A DNA stretch of 64,000 nt from Azorinus chamasolen (taxonomy: Eukaryota; Mollusca; Bivalvia; Cardiida; Solecurtidae). Location: assembly GCA_963576725.1 (NCBI GenBank), contig OY755251.1, positions 33,359,784 to 33,423,783 of the forward strand, in the 5' to 3' direction. A program made the position numbers and the translations under genes. Every line of letters begins with the position of its first letter. Position 1 is the stretch's first letter. The notes beneath the pieces are model-generated. The model was not told the origin of the DNA and did no database searches. It saw nothing but the letters and a program-made list of their open reading frames with translations. Positions 1 through 12,637 of the stretch are shown in pieces.

Positions 1-339
1 GAGCCTTTTGTCGGTTATCTGCCCCTGTCCAACCAGGTGGCGCTGCCACCGAGTAGGTCCTTTCTGATACATACATGTATATGTCTCTAGTCCTTTGTTA
101 CACTTTTGTTATCCATTATTGACGGTTTTCACTTTGTTTACACAAGTTTTTTTTTTTTTAATCGAGAATAACGAAGCATGTGGAAATATATTGTTTGCAT
201 TTTGAAGTTTTATTTTTGTTTTATTTTGCACGTTTCTTTTTAAAAAATGCGGATAAATGATACGTTTACCCTAAACCTAAGAAACCGACAGAAATACATG
301 GCTACATTTCAGACTGCTAGTTAAATGTTAAAATGTCTT

Positions 340-578
340 TATTATAATATGCCTTTTAATGCCTTTGTAAACAGAGTAGACCCCGATCAGACAGATCCTC
401 TAGGAACTGTCTAAATAGTCAGGATCTGCTCGGTTTGCTTATGATAAATATAGATATGATTCCACAGTTTCTGCTATGCCCCGAAATTCCTGTGTTAATA
501 TATCATTATAAAAATAGTTTAATTGATATTCACGATCACATTATTTCTTACATTTATATTCATAGAGTGAAGGGTTAA
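340..578. mobile_element. TTAA-1 family MITE, diverged copy
   Basis: This copy has the family's central inverted core (GTAAACAGAGTAGACC ... GGATCTGCTCGGTTTGC, 369-440), an AT-rich arm and an end reading AGTGAAGGGTTAA at 575-578. The left end is worn. Better copies lie at 22715-22962, 53251-53510 and 61505-61750. Confidence 0.5.
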
Positions 579-1206
579 TAAAATCGAAAAGTTATAAACT
601 TTTTTGGGAGGGGAGGGGACGTTCAGTATTGTTTGTGTAACAGTCTTGCAGTGGCATGGGCCCCCAGTGTCATAGATAAGTTATCACCATATAGCACACC
701 CTGTGTCTTATATGTGCATCATGGTGGGGGAGGGTGACCTAATGATGATGAAATTACTCTGTAGACCCAGGTTGGATACATTTTAAAATTGGAGTCAACA
801 ATATTGAAAAAGTTTTAACATGCCTCTTTGGTCAGTACTACTAATCTGCAGTAAATCTGGGTCTACAGTGTACGGTATGAGTTATTGTAATAAGTGATGT
901 TTTCTTGCATTGGGGCAATCTTTCTCTTACTTCGGTCCACATATCTGAAATTTGCAAGATCTTATGAATGTGCACTTAGACGGACTCGATTATTAAATAA
1001 ACTTGACTACATTTATATACATGTACTAGTATATGCAAAATAGTGAGTCAGTTTGAGTGCAGAATTCATACTTGCAACATGAGAAGTATATGCACCTTAG
1101 CCCTTTACCTGATAGATAGAACGTATCATATCTGTAAGGCAGAGTAGACCCTGATCAGACAGCTCCTCTAGGAGTCCTGAACATGGTCTATTATATTGAC
1201 TTATAT

Positions 1207-2788
1207 CAGGCACGTACCCAGGTGGGGGGCTGGGGGGCCCGGGCCCCCCCAGCTGGCTACCAAGATACCATTTTTTAATGGGCCCTTTTTAGTGTTCAGC
1301 TAAATCTACCGTTTTGAAATTTTACCAAGGCACTTTTTACTGACCGATATTTTCCTCCCTGGAAGAGATTATCTGTTAGTTCTCTTAGACACAGACAGAC
1401 CTGTCACGCTGTGATCCACGCTTGGCCTATTTTGGTATGGACCAATCAGGAGAATCCCCCGCGGAGAACACCCGAATTACGTAATCACGAGTTGGTTCCG
1501 GTTTTCGCTATATACTGGAGTTTAGCAAATAAATTATTCAGGAACCAGTCGTGTCAAAATGCAAATTGCTACGTTGTTCACAAACATTGTCGAAAAATTA
1601 AGACAAGGGGTGTGACGTATCAAAACGTTATTAAGCATATCTTGCTACAAAAAGCAGTATACAATTCGACCGTTAAGCGTTTTACTGACATTGATCAATA
1701 GCTAGTAATTGAAAGAATAACTCTTAACAATTCGAATGATAAAAAAGTATGATTGATTCGTCCCCAGATCGATTGTACTGAATAAATCGAGGTTTGTTAA
1801 CGTTTTTCATGGATTTTTTTTGGTGACTTGAGATTGGGAATTTTGCTAAAATAAATGGGTGAAAAACATACATTTTGCCATTGGGGATATAGCCGAATAA
1901 GGGCTATAAAATCGGCTAAAAAAGCCCTGAAACTTATTGTAAATTAAAACAAAATGAAATGTCTTTTTCATTGTATAAATAAATCTGTTATAACCAGGCA
2001 GGCAGTTTTTTCACTTGAAGGGGAAAACATTACTAACCGCTTTTATATAGTAAAAATGGCTAATTAGGGAGAACAATTAAGCGCAGTTTGCCAATTGGGG
2101 AAAAAACCTGAGGTAAACCCGTTTATAGGGGAAAACTGCATATGATTTTAAAGGAAATCACGAGTATCTGTTATATAGAAAAAAGCCCTGCCAGGTGAGC
2201 GATTAAGGGCCATCATGGCCCTCTTATTAAACTAACATTTCATGGTTGTATTTTTGATCAGTGTTATTTTCACATTTAGAAGAAAGAACCCATTGTGATG
2301 CCATGGTTAGTTGAGTGTATATTTATTTGGATATTTAGCTTTTTTGTATATAATTTGGTAATGTTCAGAAAAAACAAAATAATCTATATAGTTGCATTTC
2401 AGTTATATATTCTTACAGAAAAAAACTTTTCATATGTCTGTATGCCTGTCTGTCAATGGCAAAAATCTTTAGACATGGTCACATGTCTGTCTGTCTTTGT
2501 GTCAATGGCAAAAAAACTTTGACCAATATCACGTCTGTCTGTCAATGGAAAAAAAAATCATGGACACAAATCCGTCTGTAAGTCTATACACTGAAACCCA
2601 GGTGTAAACGGAACTGATTTCCTATATTATAACATAAATATTATATATTGATAGAGTGATTCAGATAGCAGGAAATTGCACCATTCAATGTGGCAAACCA
2701 AAAAAATTTCGGCTACCGGGAGGGGACACCCCTCCCGTGCCCTCCCCACCCAGGCCCCCCCAGCAAGAATTTCCTGGGTACGGCCCTG
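1207..2788. mobile_element. hAT-like non-autonomous DNA transposon
   Basis: The left end CAGGCACGTACCCAGG (1207-1222) and the right end, which reads CAGGGCCGTACCCAGG on the minus strand (2773-2788), form 16-bp terminal inverted repeats with 14 matches. A C/G-rich stretch follows each end. CAGGG termini are typical of hAT elements. A clean 8-bp target duplication is not visible; TATAT flanks both sides. No transposase frame survives. Inside, 2206-2222 is the head hairpin of a pearl-like element on the minus strand (AGGGCC...GGCCCT), the same family as 26600-27113. Confidence 0.5.
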
Positions 2789-4116
2789 TATATGTCCTGC
2801 CATGCTAAATAATAATTAGTCCATGTACCATTATAAACTGTAAGCTGATGGAAGTTCAATTAAGTCATTTTTATTTAAGATGGTGATATATTGGGTAGAG
2901 GGCTGAGAATAGTTTATGCATTCTATGTTTCACGTGTTTTGTTTCATGTGACACATTTACTGTAGAAAGTTGTAAAGGGGAGGGCCGTAACTAATGTTGG
3001 TCGAACTTGTGGCCCGACCCTTTTTCATGAAATGATAAATGAAATAAAATATGTTTATACTATACTAGCACACCCTGCTGAGACCCTTTTGTGGCATAAC
3101 CTCCAAATTTAATTAGGAAGGTCTTGTTTATTATGCAATCACGAGAATAAAGGGGCTAAACCGGAAATCCAATCAATCAGGGAACAGTGGTATCTACTTG
3201 ACATATATCACAATTAAAAAAAACAAACTTTAGCTTTAATAATATTTCGTTTTACTTATGCAATTAAAGTTTGATTGTCCGATTTAAGCAAACAAAAAAG
3301 ACCATACAAAAAGAAGAAACAAACAATGCATATTGGATACTGATCAGAAGCTGTTATATAAATGAGTGTCACTAGTAAGAATACTAATCGTCTGTTCTGT
3401 TTTTAAATAAAGAAACGTCTTATCTGGGTCCATACCGTTTTATTCAGTCATTGAAATTTGCAAGAGAAGTTCAATGTCTTGAAGGCTTAATTTTTAATTG
3501 AAGTTGTCAAATTTCTGACTGAAAGAGTTTAATTTTAACCTACAGTGGTGCAACCGAATAATGTTTGCAAAAATAAAATAAAACATTGCAACGCTGATGA
3601 GAAAACCTCTAAAAATCAAACACTCGTCACGGTCATTACAATTAGCTGATGTCTTATAGACTGGTTTCCTCCATTTTGTAAGGGTTAAATATTTTAATTT
3701 TATTTGATATCTGAGGTGATTTCTGATATAAATAAAAACTATACTCGGAACACAACAAAAGCACAGTGTTCGGTCAAAAAGTGTGAATTCTAATCAGTTA
3801 TTAAACTTATTTTTACATTTTGATCTGGATCAAACTGCTTGAACGTGTTAACCATTTACTCCATGTCATGTAAGAAATGGTGGCATCGTGAATATTAATT
3901 AGATAAAAAAAATTAAATGGCAGATTAACACATGAATGTTTTGCGAAAGTAGGAACTATAGAACTATGGAGCAGACCCTGATCAGAAAGCCCCTACACTG
4001 TACAGGAGCCATCTGATCTGGGTCTACCCTGTATGCAATAATTAAAGTAAGAATGGACTCTCAAATGAAATAAAAGGAAGAAATATTAAAATTAAAACTA
4101 TATCGAACAAACAACT
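2789..4116. other. No gene seen; one MITE core
   Basis: AT-rich sequence without a supportable coding region. At about 3965-4035 there is the inverted core of the TTAA-1 family (GAGCAGACCCTGATCAGA ... CATCTGATCTGGGTCTACC). Confidence 0.5.
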
Positions 4117-4125
4117 GTCAAGGGC

Positions 4126-5599
4126 GGGGTACGGATAACTTCCCCATAGGGTGATTACCCCATAGGACTATTGCCCTACAGACGATTGCCCCCTGGATGA
4201 CTGCCCCGCAAGAAAACTTCCAACCGGGCAATCCCCCCATGGTTATTAAAAATCCCTAAAAAGTGTTTTTAGTTTTCTTTTTTTATATTATAGAATTATT
4301 TGATGTTTTTGAAGGCTAAATGCCATATAATTTTCTTTGTGCTGAATAAAATATTGTATTTGTTTTGGGTCTAATCTGTTTCAATGAGAAGGAATTAGAA
4401 ATGTTTGTTCATACAATTTAGGCTTGTTTAATATACCATATGTGCTAGTATTACAGTATTACATGATCTTTAGCTAGTGACTCTTTATTATCTGACATTG
4501 AGCGAACAGGGTAGACCCAGATCATATAGCTTTAAATTTGTTTTGGGTCTAATCTGTTTCGATGAGAAGGAATTAGAAATGTTTGCTCACACAATTTATG
4601 CTGGTTTAATATACCATATGTGCTAGTATTACATTATCTTTAGCTAATGACTCTTTATTATCTGACATTGAGCAAACAGGGTAGACCCAGATCATATAGC
4701 TTTATTGGTGGTCATACAATTTATGCTTATAAATACAATATATGCCATATGTGCTGGTATAATGTAATACATTATCTTACAATGATGTACTTTACCTAAT
4801 GAATATTTATTAATTGTCATTGAGCAAACAGAACAGAAACTGATCGGAAAGCTTTGTCATGAATATTCATTAATATAATATTAAAAATAATATGATATTA
4901 TTATGAAATATTATAAAAAAAACGCATTGAGTGTATGCAAGAAAATAAAATCGATTAACTTTTATTTATTGTTGTTGATATTTCTATACAGTGTCCCGAA
5001 ATGAAACAGAATCTTAATTTATTACTCTTTTAATTTGGACATACAAACCACAGTGTAGCTCCTATTAACCCTTATAGCAGTGACCTGTCACCATTTTCTC
5101 TTACTTTCGTTTTGTGTACGCTTTTGAGAGACTAATGACTGATCATACAGCTTGCATTGTGATGAGACGCTATCTTAATCAGCGCCTAATCAGGATCCAA
5201 ACTGTTAGCAAATACCAGTTAGGTTGCACTTAGCAGGCAAAGGGATTAAAGAATTATTAATTCTTCATTTAAGTTGTACAAAACTTTTCTTAGTGTGTAC
5301 TTTTTAATGGGGATTATGCCCTTTCTTTAGGTTTACATGTCCAAATATTTGGAGTCAATACAATACATACAAGAGTTCCAATTGGTCTACACAGCCTTCT
5401 ACCAATTTATTTTCATCATATAATTTATTAAATTTTACTTATATATTATTTTTTTACAAAATAATAATACATTTTTTATATTGAGGGGCAGTCAGCCTAT
5501 GGGGCAATAATCCTAAAGGGTTATTATCCTAAGGGGCAATGGCCCATAGGGCAATCATCCTATGGGGGAGTCACCCTATGGGGGAGTCACCCTACACTC
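4126..5599. mobile_element. Non-autonomous element with subrepeat-built inverted ends and 9-bp target duplication
   Basis: Direct repeats GTCAAGGGC at 4117-4125 and 5600-5608 flank the element, a perfect 9-bp target duplication (8 bp if the boundary is shifted). Each end is a short array of degenerate ~17-bp units (ATAGGGTGAYTVCCCC), in opposite orientation at the two ends (about 4126-4245 and 5484-5599). The interior is AT-rich and contains a ~178-bp tandem duplication. An 8-9 bp duplication fits hAT or Mutator-like transposition, but no transposase is present, so the class is open. Confidence 0.6.
4361..4855 (+). repeat. Tandem duplication, unit ~178 bp, about 2.7 copies
   Basis: The segment beginning TGTTTTGGGTCTAATCTG at 4361 recurs at 4539, and a shortened third copy follows from about 4706. 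The three copies share the ends ACATTGAGC(A/G)AACAG and diverge by a few percent. It lies inside the element at 4126-5599. Confidence 0.75.
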
Positions 5600-5951
5600 G
5601 TCAAGGGCATATATACACAATATCATTGAAGTTAGAGTTTACATTATGACAGGGGACGTGTAATGACCGGTCCTGAAAGTGTAATGTATCCCCCCCCCCT
5701 TTCTCTGTTTGTGCAAAATGGTTGAAAGAACAATATTTATGTTCAAAATGTATGGAATTTTCATTTCATCAACATGATTTTAATCATTTTTTTTTATCAA
5801 TCTTATCATGAATAAATTCAGTAAACACATACAATGGCGATCGATAAAATCAGAAGGATGAGGGACCTACTCGGTGCGAGCGCCACCTATAAATTGAATT
5901 TGGGGAGATAACCCACAAAAGACGCCCATTATTTGTCTGTAAGGATAGAGT

Positions 5952-6020
5952 AGCTTAATGCAGGTCAAACGTAATGCTCCTATAGGAGCTTTCTGCATTT
6001 TGCACTGCATTAAGCATTGT
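5952..6020. repeat. Isolated TA-1 MITE core hairpin
   Basis: GCTTAATGCAGGTCAAA and its inverted partner TTTGCACTGCATTAAGC flank GCTCCTATAGGAGC (5976-5989). The outer arms of the family (CAGTAAAACCTC ends) are missing here. Confidence 0.6.
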
Positions 6021-6349
6021 CCTTTCTTAGATCAAGATGATACTCATCCAGATCAAAGCACGCGGCTATCACTTTAAACTTGGCTAATAATTATGGAGTA
6101 AAGCGTTAACAACTTAAAATCGAACCAGTTCCAACTTTGGTTGACTGCATAATTTCGTTTTTACCCAATCCCAATTAAAAAAAACAACAACAAAAAAACC
6201 CGAACCGCTCTCTGAGAAATGGGGTCTTATCACATTGCAAACATAGTAAACCAAACTTAACCATGCTATCTATGACGAAATATCTGATTATGTTCTGCAT
6301 TACATGTATATGGAAAGATAGAGAACAAAGTAGCTGGAAATGCGAAGTA

Positions 6350-6544
6350 CAGTAGAATCCCTCTAATGCGACCAATTAATGAATAAACATGGGTGTCTTT
6401 ATAAGCAGGTGGTTGCTTAATGCAGGGCAAAAGTAATGCAGAAAGAGCTTTCTGCATTACTTTTGTCCTGCATTAAGTTACCATCTGCATCTAGCACCCA
6501 GAATTATACCACTTTTAGGTGGTCGCTATAGCGGGGTTTTACTG
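6350..6544. mobile_element. TA-1 family MITE (mariner-like ends)
   Basis: The ends are CAGTAGAATCCCTCTA and TAGCGGGGTTTTACTG. The right flank is TA; the left flank reads TA at 6348-6349. The internal core GCTTAATGCAGGGCAAAAG ... CTTTTGTCCTGCATTAAG is a near-perfect hairpin. Inverted ends with a TA target fit the Tc1/mariner superfamily. No coding capacity. Confidence 0.7.
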
Positions 6545-6889
6545 TATTCGTCTTCATCTGTTTGTATTTGTTTGTTTTGATGACAATCAGACGTGAGATT
6601 GGCATATGCTGCATGTTATGGCGCCGCTGTATTATGTGTTGTTTTTCTTACTCTGTCGTTGCCAATGGCGACTCCATGATTACCTTTGCATATAGTTTGG
6701 ATCCAGATCAGACGCTCAGTGACGCTCATCGGGATCCACACTGTTTGATGCTGTAACAATGGTTTAACCCATTTGCTCCCAGTGGATTCTTCCATGCTTA
6801 TATATTGGATTAGTCCATTTTTTTTTATCTAAGGGGTGCCTGACCTAAATTTTCAATTTCGCTGTGTTTTATATTGAAATTTCTATCAG

Positions 6890-6956
6890 CAAACAGAGTA
6901 GACTCTGATCAGACGTCGCGTTATGCGGCGTCTGATCAGAGTCTGTACTATTTGCC
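6890..6956. repeat. TTAA-1-type core palindrome with a different loop
   Basis: GACTCTGATCAGACG and CGTCTGATCAGAGTC are exact inverted partners around a GC-rich loop (TCGCGTTATGCGG) in place of the usual CTCCTATAGGAG centre. Flanking AAACAGAGTA and TACTATTTG belong to the same family. Confidence 0.65.
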
Positions 6957-7061
6957 TAAGTCCCATAAATGGGATTGTGAGAGCAAAGAGGTTATAGTTG
7001 GGCATCCAACTGAGGAAAATGTGTCGAGCCATGGCATTAAATAGTAGAATTTGGCATGCAC

Positions 7062-8189
7062 TGGATATGTAATGTTTGATGTCTGAGTAATCAGAAACTG
7101 CCCCATGCCACCTGAAATTTTGCCCTTGTTTCTCTTAATTGGGTCAAAGGTCAACTAAGTGCATATTTTATATACGTTATTTGAGAAATCATTATATCTT
7201 TACCAATTTTAGGTGTAAAATAACAAAGATGGTACCAAAATGAAGGTTAAACATTGGCCTTTAATTTGCACTTACTTTGTGTAAAATATATAATTTGAAT
7301 ATTCATGAATATTAATGAGAACATCAAAAAACCAGTAAAAAATCATTAAAACCAACATATAACGATGATACATGATGTCATGTCTTCGTCATTATTTCTA
7401 TTTAACAAATATAAATTACGTTAAAATAAAGGTTAGAAAGACTGCTACTGAAAACAAACTGTATACAGTAATACCAGCTATATATTATGCACACATACTT
7501 CTTAAAGTAAAGTGGGTGGGGTAAATAAACACCTAAACAAAACTTTCAGATCTGTTTAAAGTAACTAATTAATTCACTATATTTTTATGGATATTTTCTT
7601 GGTTGGTACAATTAACACCATCGCAAAGGATATATAATGTTTGTTGTCTGAGTAATCAGAAATTGCGCCATGCCACCTGAAAATTTGCCCTTGTTTCTCT
7701 TAATTAGGTCAAAGGTCAACTAAGTGCATATGTTATATACGTTATTTGAGAAATTAATGTATCTTTATCAATTTTAGGTGTAAAATAACAAACATGGTAT
7801 CAAAATGAAGGTTAAACATTGGCATTTAATTTGCACTTACTTTGTGTAAAATATATTATTTGAATATTCATGAATATTAATGAGAACATCAAAAAACCAG
7901 TAAAAAATCATTAAAACCAACATATAACGATGATACATGTCATGTCTTCGTCATTATTTCTATTTAACAAAAATAAATTACGTCAAATTAAAGGTTAGAC
8001 AGACTGCTACTGAAAAATACTGTATGCAGTCATACCAGCTATATATCATGCACACATACTTCTTAAAGTAAAGTGGGTGGGGTAAATGAACACCTAAACA
8101 AAATGTTCAGTTCTGTTTAAAGTAACTAATTAATTCACTATATTTGTTATGGATATTTTCTTTGTTGGTACAATTAACACCATCGCAAA
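7062..8189 (+). repeat. Tandem duplication, two units of ~566 bp
   Basis: 7062-7627 and 7628-8189 are two head-to-tail copies. Both start GGATAT(G/A)TAATGTTTG and end ACCATCGCAAA, and they match nearly throughout, with scattered substitutions and small indels. No conserved reading frame is visible. Confidence 0.85.
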
Positions 8190-9130
8190 CACATGTTAGT
8201 GTGTTTTGAAACTACTTTGAAGCATTTACAGCGAATAGATTTGCACTTGGTTTTGCACCCATAACTTGTTCAATGCAAGCATCAAGTGCAGTTGGTACAT
8301 TTCCAAACCACTTATAAAGGTTCGACACCATCGTGCTATGTGTTAGTATCAATAACATTAATGTCTGTATCCATTAGCTCAGATCCATATAACAGCTTAA
8401 CAGTTTGCTCTTGAAAGTTTCAGTTCTAGTACATCCTTTGTTGGTGGAACCAGTTCAAGTGTTTTCTCTACCTTAACCATATTGTGAAAGTCTTGCATCA
8501 TCTATGGGTTCTCCGTTTAGACACCACACATCAAACATCAAACGTGTGTGCCTTGTCTGACCGTGCATCTCTTTAAATATCTGAAAGCAGATCGGACATG
8601 TAAAATATTTCTTCCAACAGGTCTTCTTTCCGATTCTAGTGAAAGCAAGGGTTATGTTACATCGAGTTATTTCATGATACCCTGGCATGTTGGTCCGGCA
8701 GACATCTTGAGATTACTTGCGGAAAATACAATTTTGTTTTTCCCAGCCATTATTCAGACTTCAGTGCCTAAAGGTCCAAGATGGTATACATGTATCAGTA
8801 CAAGCAGTACATCAAAATCTTGGCATTTGACAACTATCCAGCATTGGCCCCTTTCAAGAAGGCATCCAAGCCATGTATCCACCTCGTCATGATTTGATGG
8901 CAGATGGGACAATTCATGTCTGCACTTGTCTTGAATGACGATATTCAAGCGTATCTGTTGAATACTGCAATACTAGTATACTACATCAACTCTGTGTTTG
9001 TGTCTTCTGCTTCTTATTTAGTCATGCTTTGCCGCTTTAAAGCAGGCATACTCGCACCATTGTGATATGCACATAGGTGAGGGAGGGTCCAACGTGCAAG
9101 TTAAAATAACAGGTTAAAACATTGCAAACA
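8190..9130. other. No gene supported; probably 3' LINE debris
   Basis: Short open stretches exist on both strands but none matches a domain I recognise or sits in a splice context. The sequence adjoins the decayed LINE that starts at about 9130 on the minus strand and may include its 3' region. Confidence 0.35.
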
Positions 9131-11250
9131 GAAGAAGAGTACATGACATCTAAAATCTTAACCTGGACAGTTGGGAGCTATCACTTGATGTTATGGTAGC
9201 TTATTCCAGATGCTGTTGACAGAAGAGTGGAAGGAATATTCCCTCAGGAAAATGGTCCTGCAAAACCTTGGAACGAATCATAAGGAATGACATCTGGTAG
9301 GTGCACCGTAAGGGAGGCCTTTACTTGTTTCTGTCTCTGTTTTAGCAAATCGTGTTGAACATGGCACCAATGCTGAGCACTTGTTTTGCAGTAATGCAAA
9401 ATTACATATATGGTAGCTCTACGTTGGATCATCTCCACATGCGTTGTCATGGCCTTGGTGTGTTGATCCAAAACAAAAGATGTGCACTCAACCTGCAGAC
9501 TGATCAGGAGTTTGTAACATGCCTCCTTGGTTGACTTTTTGGAGGCTCCAAGGTTCCTGCTTAGAACGGATGTGGATCAATTTGCCTCCTTTATGACCAT
9601 ATCGACTCGGGATGTTCAAGACAATTTCAAATACAGTTATGTCCCAAGTTATTTTGCCCTCTTTGTAGTCTTCTGTTTCATGCTATGGACAGTATAACTA
9701 GTCTCTATGTTGTTGGTGATAAGCAGGACCTAGCACTTCTCTGCATTGAACCCAGTCTCTTCCCTTTTCTACAGACTGCCGAAGTCATTCTGGAAGACGT
9801 CTGCATCTTCTATTGACTCGGCACAAAATTGAGGCATCAGCAAAGAGTCGACATGAAAAGTGTGGTCATCATTGCATTCAAGGGAATAGAAAGGACTAAG
9901 AACAGCACATTGATGAACACTTGATGCTATCGGTACTGACTCAGGGGAAACACCCTCCAGCGTGATTTGTTGGCTGTTGGATACAATCAAGCATTTTGCA
10001 TTACACATCATAGTGTTGGAGCTTAAGAAGAAGGTATCTGTAAGATACTTTGTAAAACGTTTGCGTCAATCTGATAGGATTGGTCCAGACCTGACCCAAG
10101 GTCATTGACCATGTTGATTGATTAGTTGTGTCTCACAGACGCGCTGCTTCCGGAGTCAATGCTGGTATGGGTTGATGATGTAATGGTAAAACCAGGTTAC
10201 TGTATATGATGTATTCTAGAATCTTACATGTGACAGAATTTAGGGACACATGCCAATATTTTGAAGGGGTTATTCTTGACCATTGTCTTGTATATATGAT
10301 TAACACGAAATATTCCAGTCACTGGGGACTTTATCCTGGTCGTAAGGCCTGGAAGATCAGAACAAGAGCAGGAGCCAGTGAATGTGTCATCTCTTTCAAG
10401 AACCTTGATAAGATGGTGTCTGGACAGGTAGCTTTGTGGAGATTAAGGTCATTAAGAAGCTTGCAGACATGAATAGGAAGGGCATTCGAATAAGGATACT
10501 CTCAAACGACACAAATGAGAGATAGGATCTCATGTGTAAAGACAGAAAATTACTGGTTCAGTATTTTAACTTTGATATGTGTATCAACATTGTTAATGGC
10601 ACCATTTTTCAGTGGTGCTATTCCCGAGCTGTCACATTTCTTGCCTTGCTCCTAACAAAAGTGTAAAGCTTCTTACAGCTGGTATCTGTCACTAAGTCAA
10701 TCACATACCCATCATGAGCTTGAGCCTCCTTGCACTTCTATGCAAGTTTTCTGTAGCCCCTTGTATATGCGCCAGTCCTTCTGTACCTTGGTCCTCAGCA
10801 CTATTTGTACGCACATTTCTTCTTTCGTGAGAAACGGCGGGTGATTGGGTTCCATCATGGCTGGCTGAACCTGGTGGATGTCAACTCAGAAGGGACCACT
10901 GAATATATCACAAAGAGTACAGATTCGTAAAGGGACTGATTTTCCAAGTGTGCTGCAAACTCAGCCATTTTGATGGCCATAGAACATGTATTAGCCTCTT
11001 TCGAAGGGTGGACAAGATATGGGATAGGCTTCCTTCGTGAAGGAAAGATATGTTTGTCAGAACTCACTTATTCCAGGTATTGAGGTATATCTGATAACTA
11101 GTGATTGCTTGTGGCAATAACATATAGATTGTTGTCATCACGGATAGGGAAGGTTACTCATAGCTAGCGGCACTGAATATGCCTATGAGTTCATTGTTGA
11201 GTTAGAGTGGGTACCTATGGAAAGTAACTGTTAAAATGGCCAATTAATAT
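9130..11250 (-). pseudogene. Decayed Jockey-superfamily LINE (linker plus reverse transcriptase)
   Basis: Read on the minus strand with frameshifts and stops, the pieces come in LINE order. At 10855-11067 there is a linker ending PSELTSTRFSQP. At 10700-10850 there is a degenerate KLYTFVRSKARN-like stretch. At about 10200-10470 comes a reverse transcriptase piece (LNDLNLHKATCPD, then FLKEM...LAPALVLIFQAL, then ACVPKFCHM-type remains ending CKILEYI). At 9769-10011 lies a worn palm region (ITLEGVSPESVPIASS). At 9244-9471 is the C-terminal tail (MIQRRAT, then SLTVHLPDVIPYDSFQ). These are hallmarks of the Jockey/CR1 group, but the catalytic FADD box is not intact. The endonuclease is absent or unrecognisable. 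Assignment rests on motif order, not on a search. Confidence 0.7.
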
Positions 11251-12090
11251 CCGGGATATTCATGTCCCCACAAATGTACAAAGGGTTTTGTCATGGGTAC
11301 TGCAGGTTTAGGTAAAATATTTAAATCCATTATGTAAAAACATCGCCATACTCACCAGGAGCTATGGTGTTTCAATCGCTAATGATACAAACAGCTACAA
11401 ACAGCTAATATTAGACATAGTGTACTATAAAACATACCAATATTACACTGAGATTATGGCAATAAGAGACTAATCTTCTGGCGTTTCATTATCATCTCTA
11501 AATGATATATTTGCGTGAAGAGGCACTATAACTTGCACAGATTTGCATCAAAGTTTATATTGTATGATAATGTACCGTACAAGTATTTAAAACGATATTT
11601 TCCGAACTTGCAATCATCACAGGTCACTCAAAACTTTCTGAAATGCACCATAAATAGTTCTATACTTACTGTGGAGACATTGCTAAGAAATTAAATGCAA
11701 AAAAGTATTGAAATTGTCAAAATTACGGCTATGTTATACTATATAGAGATTTTATTACATGTTTGCACTCATTTGACCTTTGACCTAGTTTCTGACCTTC
11801 AAAGAGGGTTTTGGCAGTGGCATGGGCCAAAACCATAAATGATTAGTATCCGGCAACACAATTATGGTATTCAAACATTTCTACTAAAAAATGCCATGGA
11901 CCTCGAAAAATAAGCGACTTTTTGCACATCGGATTGCCAACTATTAATAAAGAAGAAGAGAAATTTAAACAGATGAGACGTGCTACAGACTCAGTGTTAG
12001 AACTAATAGTAGTTTGAAGGGTTTCAAAATAATATACATGTATGTAAAGAGGAAAACATACGCATGCACGCAAATACGTACATGCGCAAA
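11251..12090. other. No feature seen
   Basis: AT-rich sequence without recognised coding, RNA or repeat structure. Confidence 0.4.
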
Positions 12091-12094
12091 TAAT

Positions 12095-12405
12095 GTGTCT
12101 GTCTGTGTGTTTGTCTGTCTGTCTGTCTGTGTCTGTCTGTCTGTCTGTATGGCTGTCTGTCTGTCCATCCGTCCGTCCGTCTGTCTGTCTGTCTGTCTGT
12201 CTGCCTTTCTGTCATTTTATCTATCTGTCTCTGCCTATGTGCCCCTGTCCCTCTCTATATCTCTCTATGCCCACGTCCCTCTGTCTCTGCTCCTCTGTCT
12301 TTGTCTCTCTGTCTATCTTTCTCTGTCTCTCTGTGTGTCCATCTCTGTCCCTCTGCCTGCCTGTATTTCTCTCCCAACCTCTCTTCTCTCTCTCTCCCTC
12401 TATCG
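12095..12405 (+). repeat. Degenerate (CTGT)n microsatellite
   Basis: A nearly pure CTGT run occupies about 12100-12210 and decays into CTCT/CTGT-rich sequence to about 12405. It is open in several frames, which explains Cys/Leu/Ser-rich frames on both strands. These are not genes. Confidence 0.9.
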
Positions 12406-12637
12406 CCTCACCATTAGTATGTTGTTATTAAAACCTTGACATATATCTGTTTGAAGGCCATGATATATATCAATGTTGATGACATCGGGCTTGCCTGTAT
12501 AATGGTAGTCCAATAATTAAGTTGTCAACCCTAGTGCCATTATCAAAGACAGGGAAGACAATGGAATGCTCATTTTCAATCGGGTGTGAACTAATGCGAC
12601 GAAACAGACTTATTGTGTGGACTGTTTCATCACAGTA

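Larger units (their letters stand above)
1..5926. mobile_element. Putative large element bounded by inverted repeats (left end at window edge)
   Basis: Bases 1-60 and 5863-5926 are imperfect inverted copies. Both carry the string CACCGAGTAGGTCC, then AGGTGGCGCT and GGTTATCT in the same order on opposite strands. The left copy starts at the window edge, so the true terminus and target duplication cannot be read. No transposase frame is visible inside. The interior holds other elements (1207-2788 and 4126-5599), so if this is one element it is a non-autonomous shell with nested insertions. The alternative is two independent copies of one repeat in opposite orientation. Confidence 0.35.

Noticed and set aside
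8473..8948. Frames on both strands that might be a host exon
   Set aside because: No recognised domain or splice context, and they adjoin the decayed LINE.
12014..12439. Cys/Leu/Ser-rich frame of 141 codons, and frames on the opposite strand
   Set aside because: Produced by the CTGT/CTCT microsatellite; several frames are open at once.
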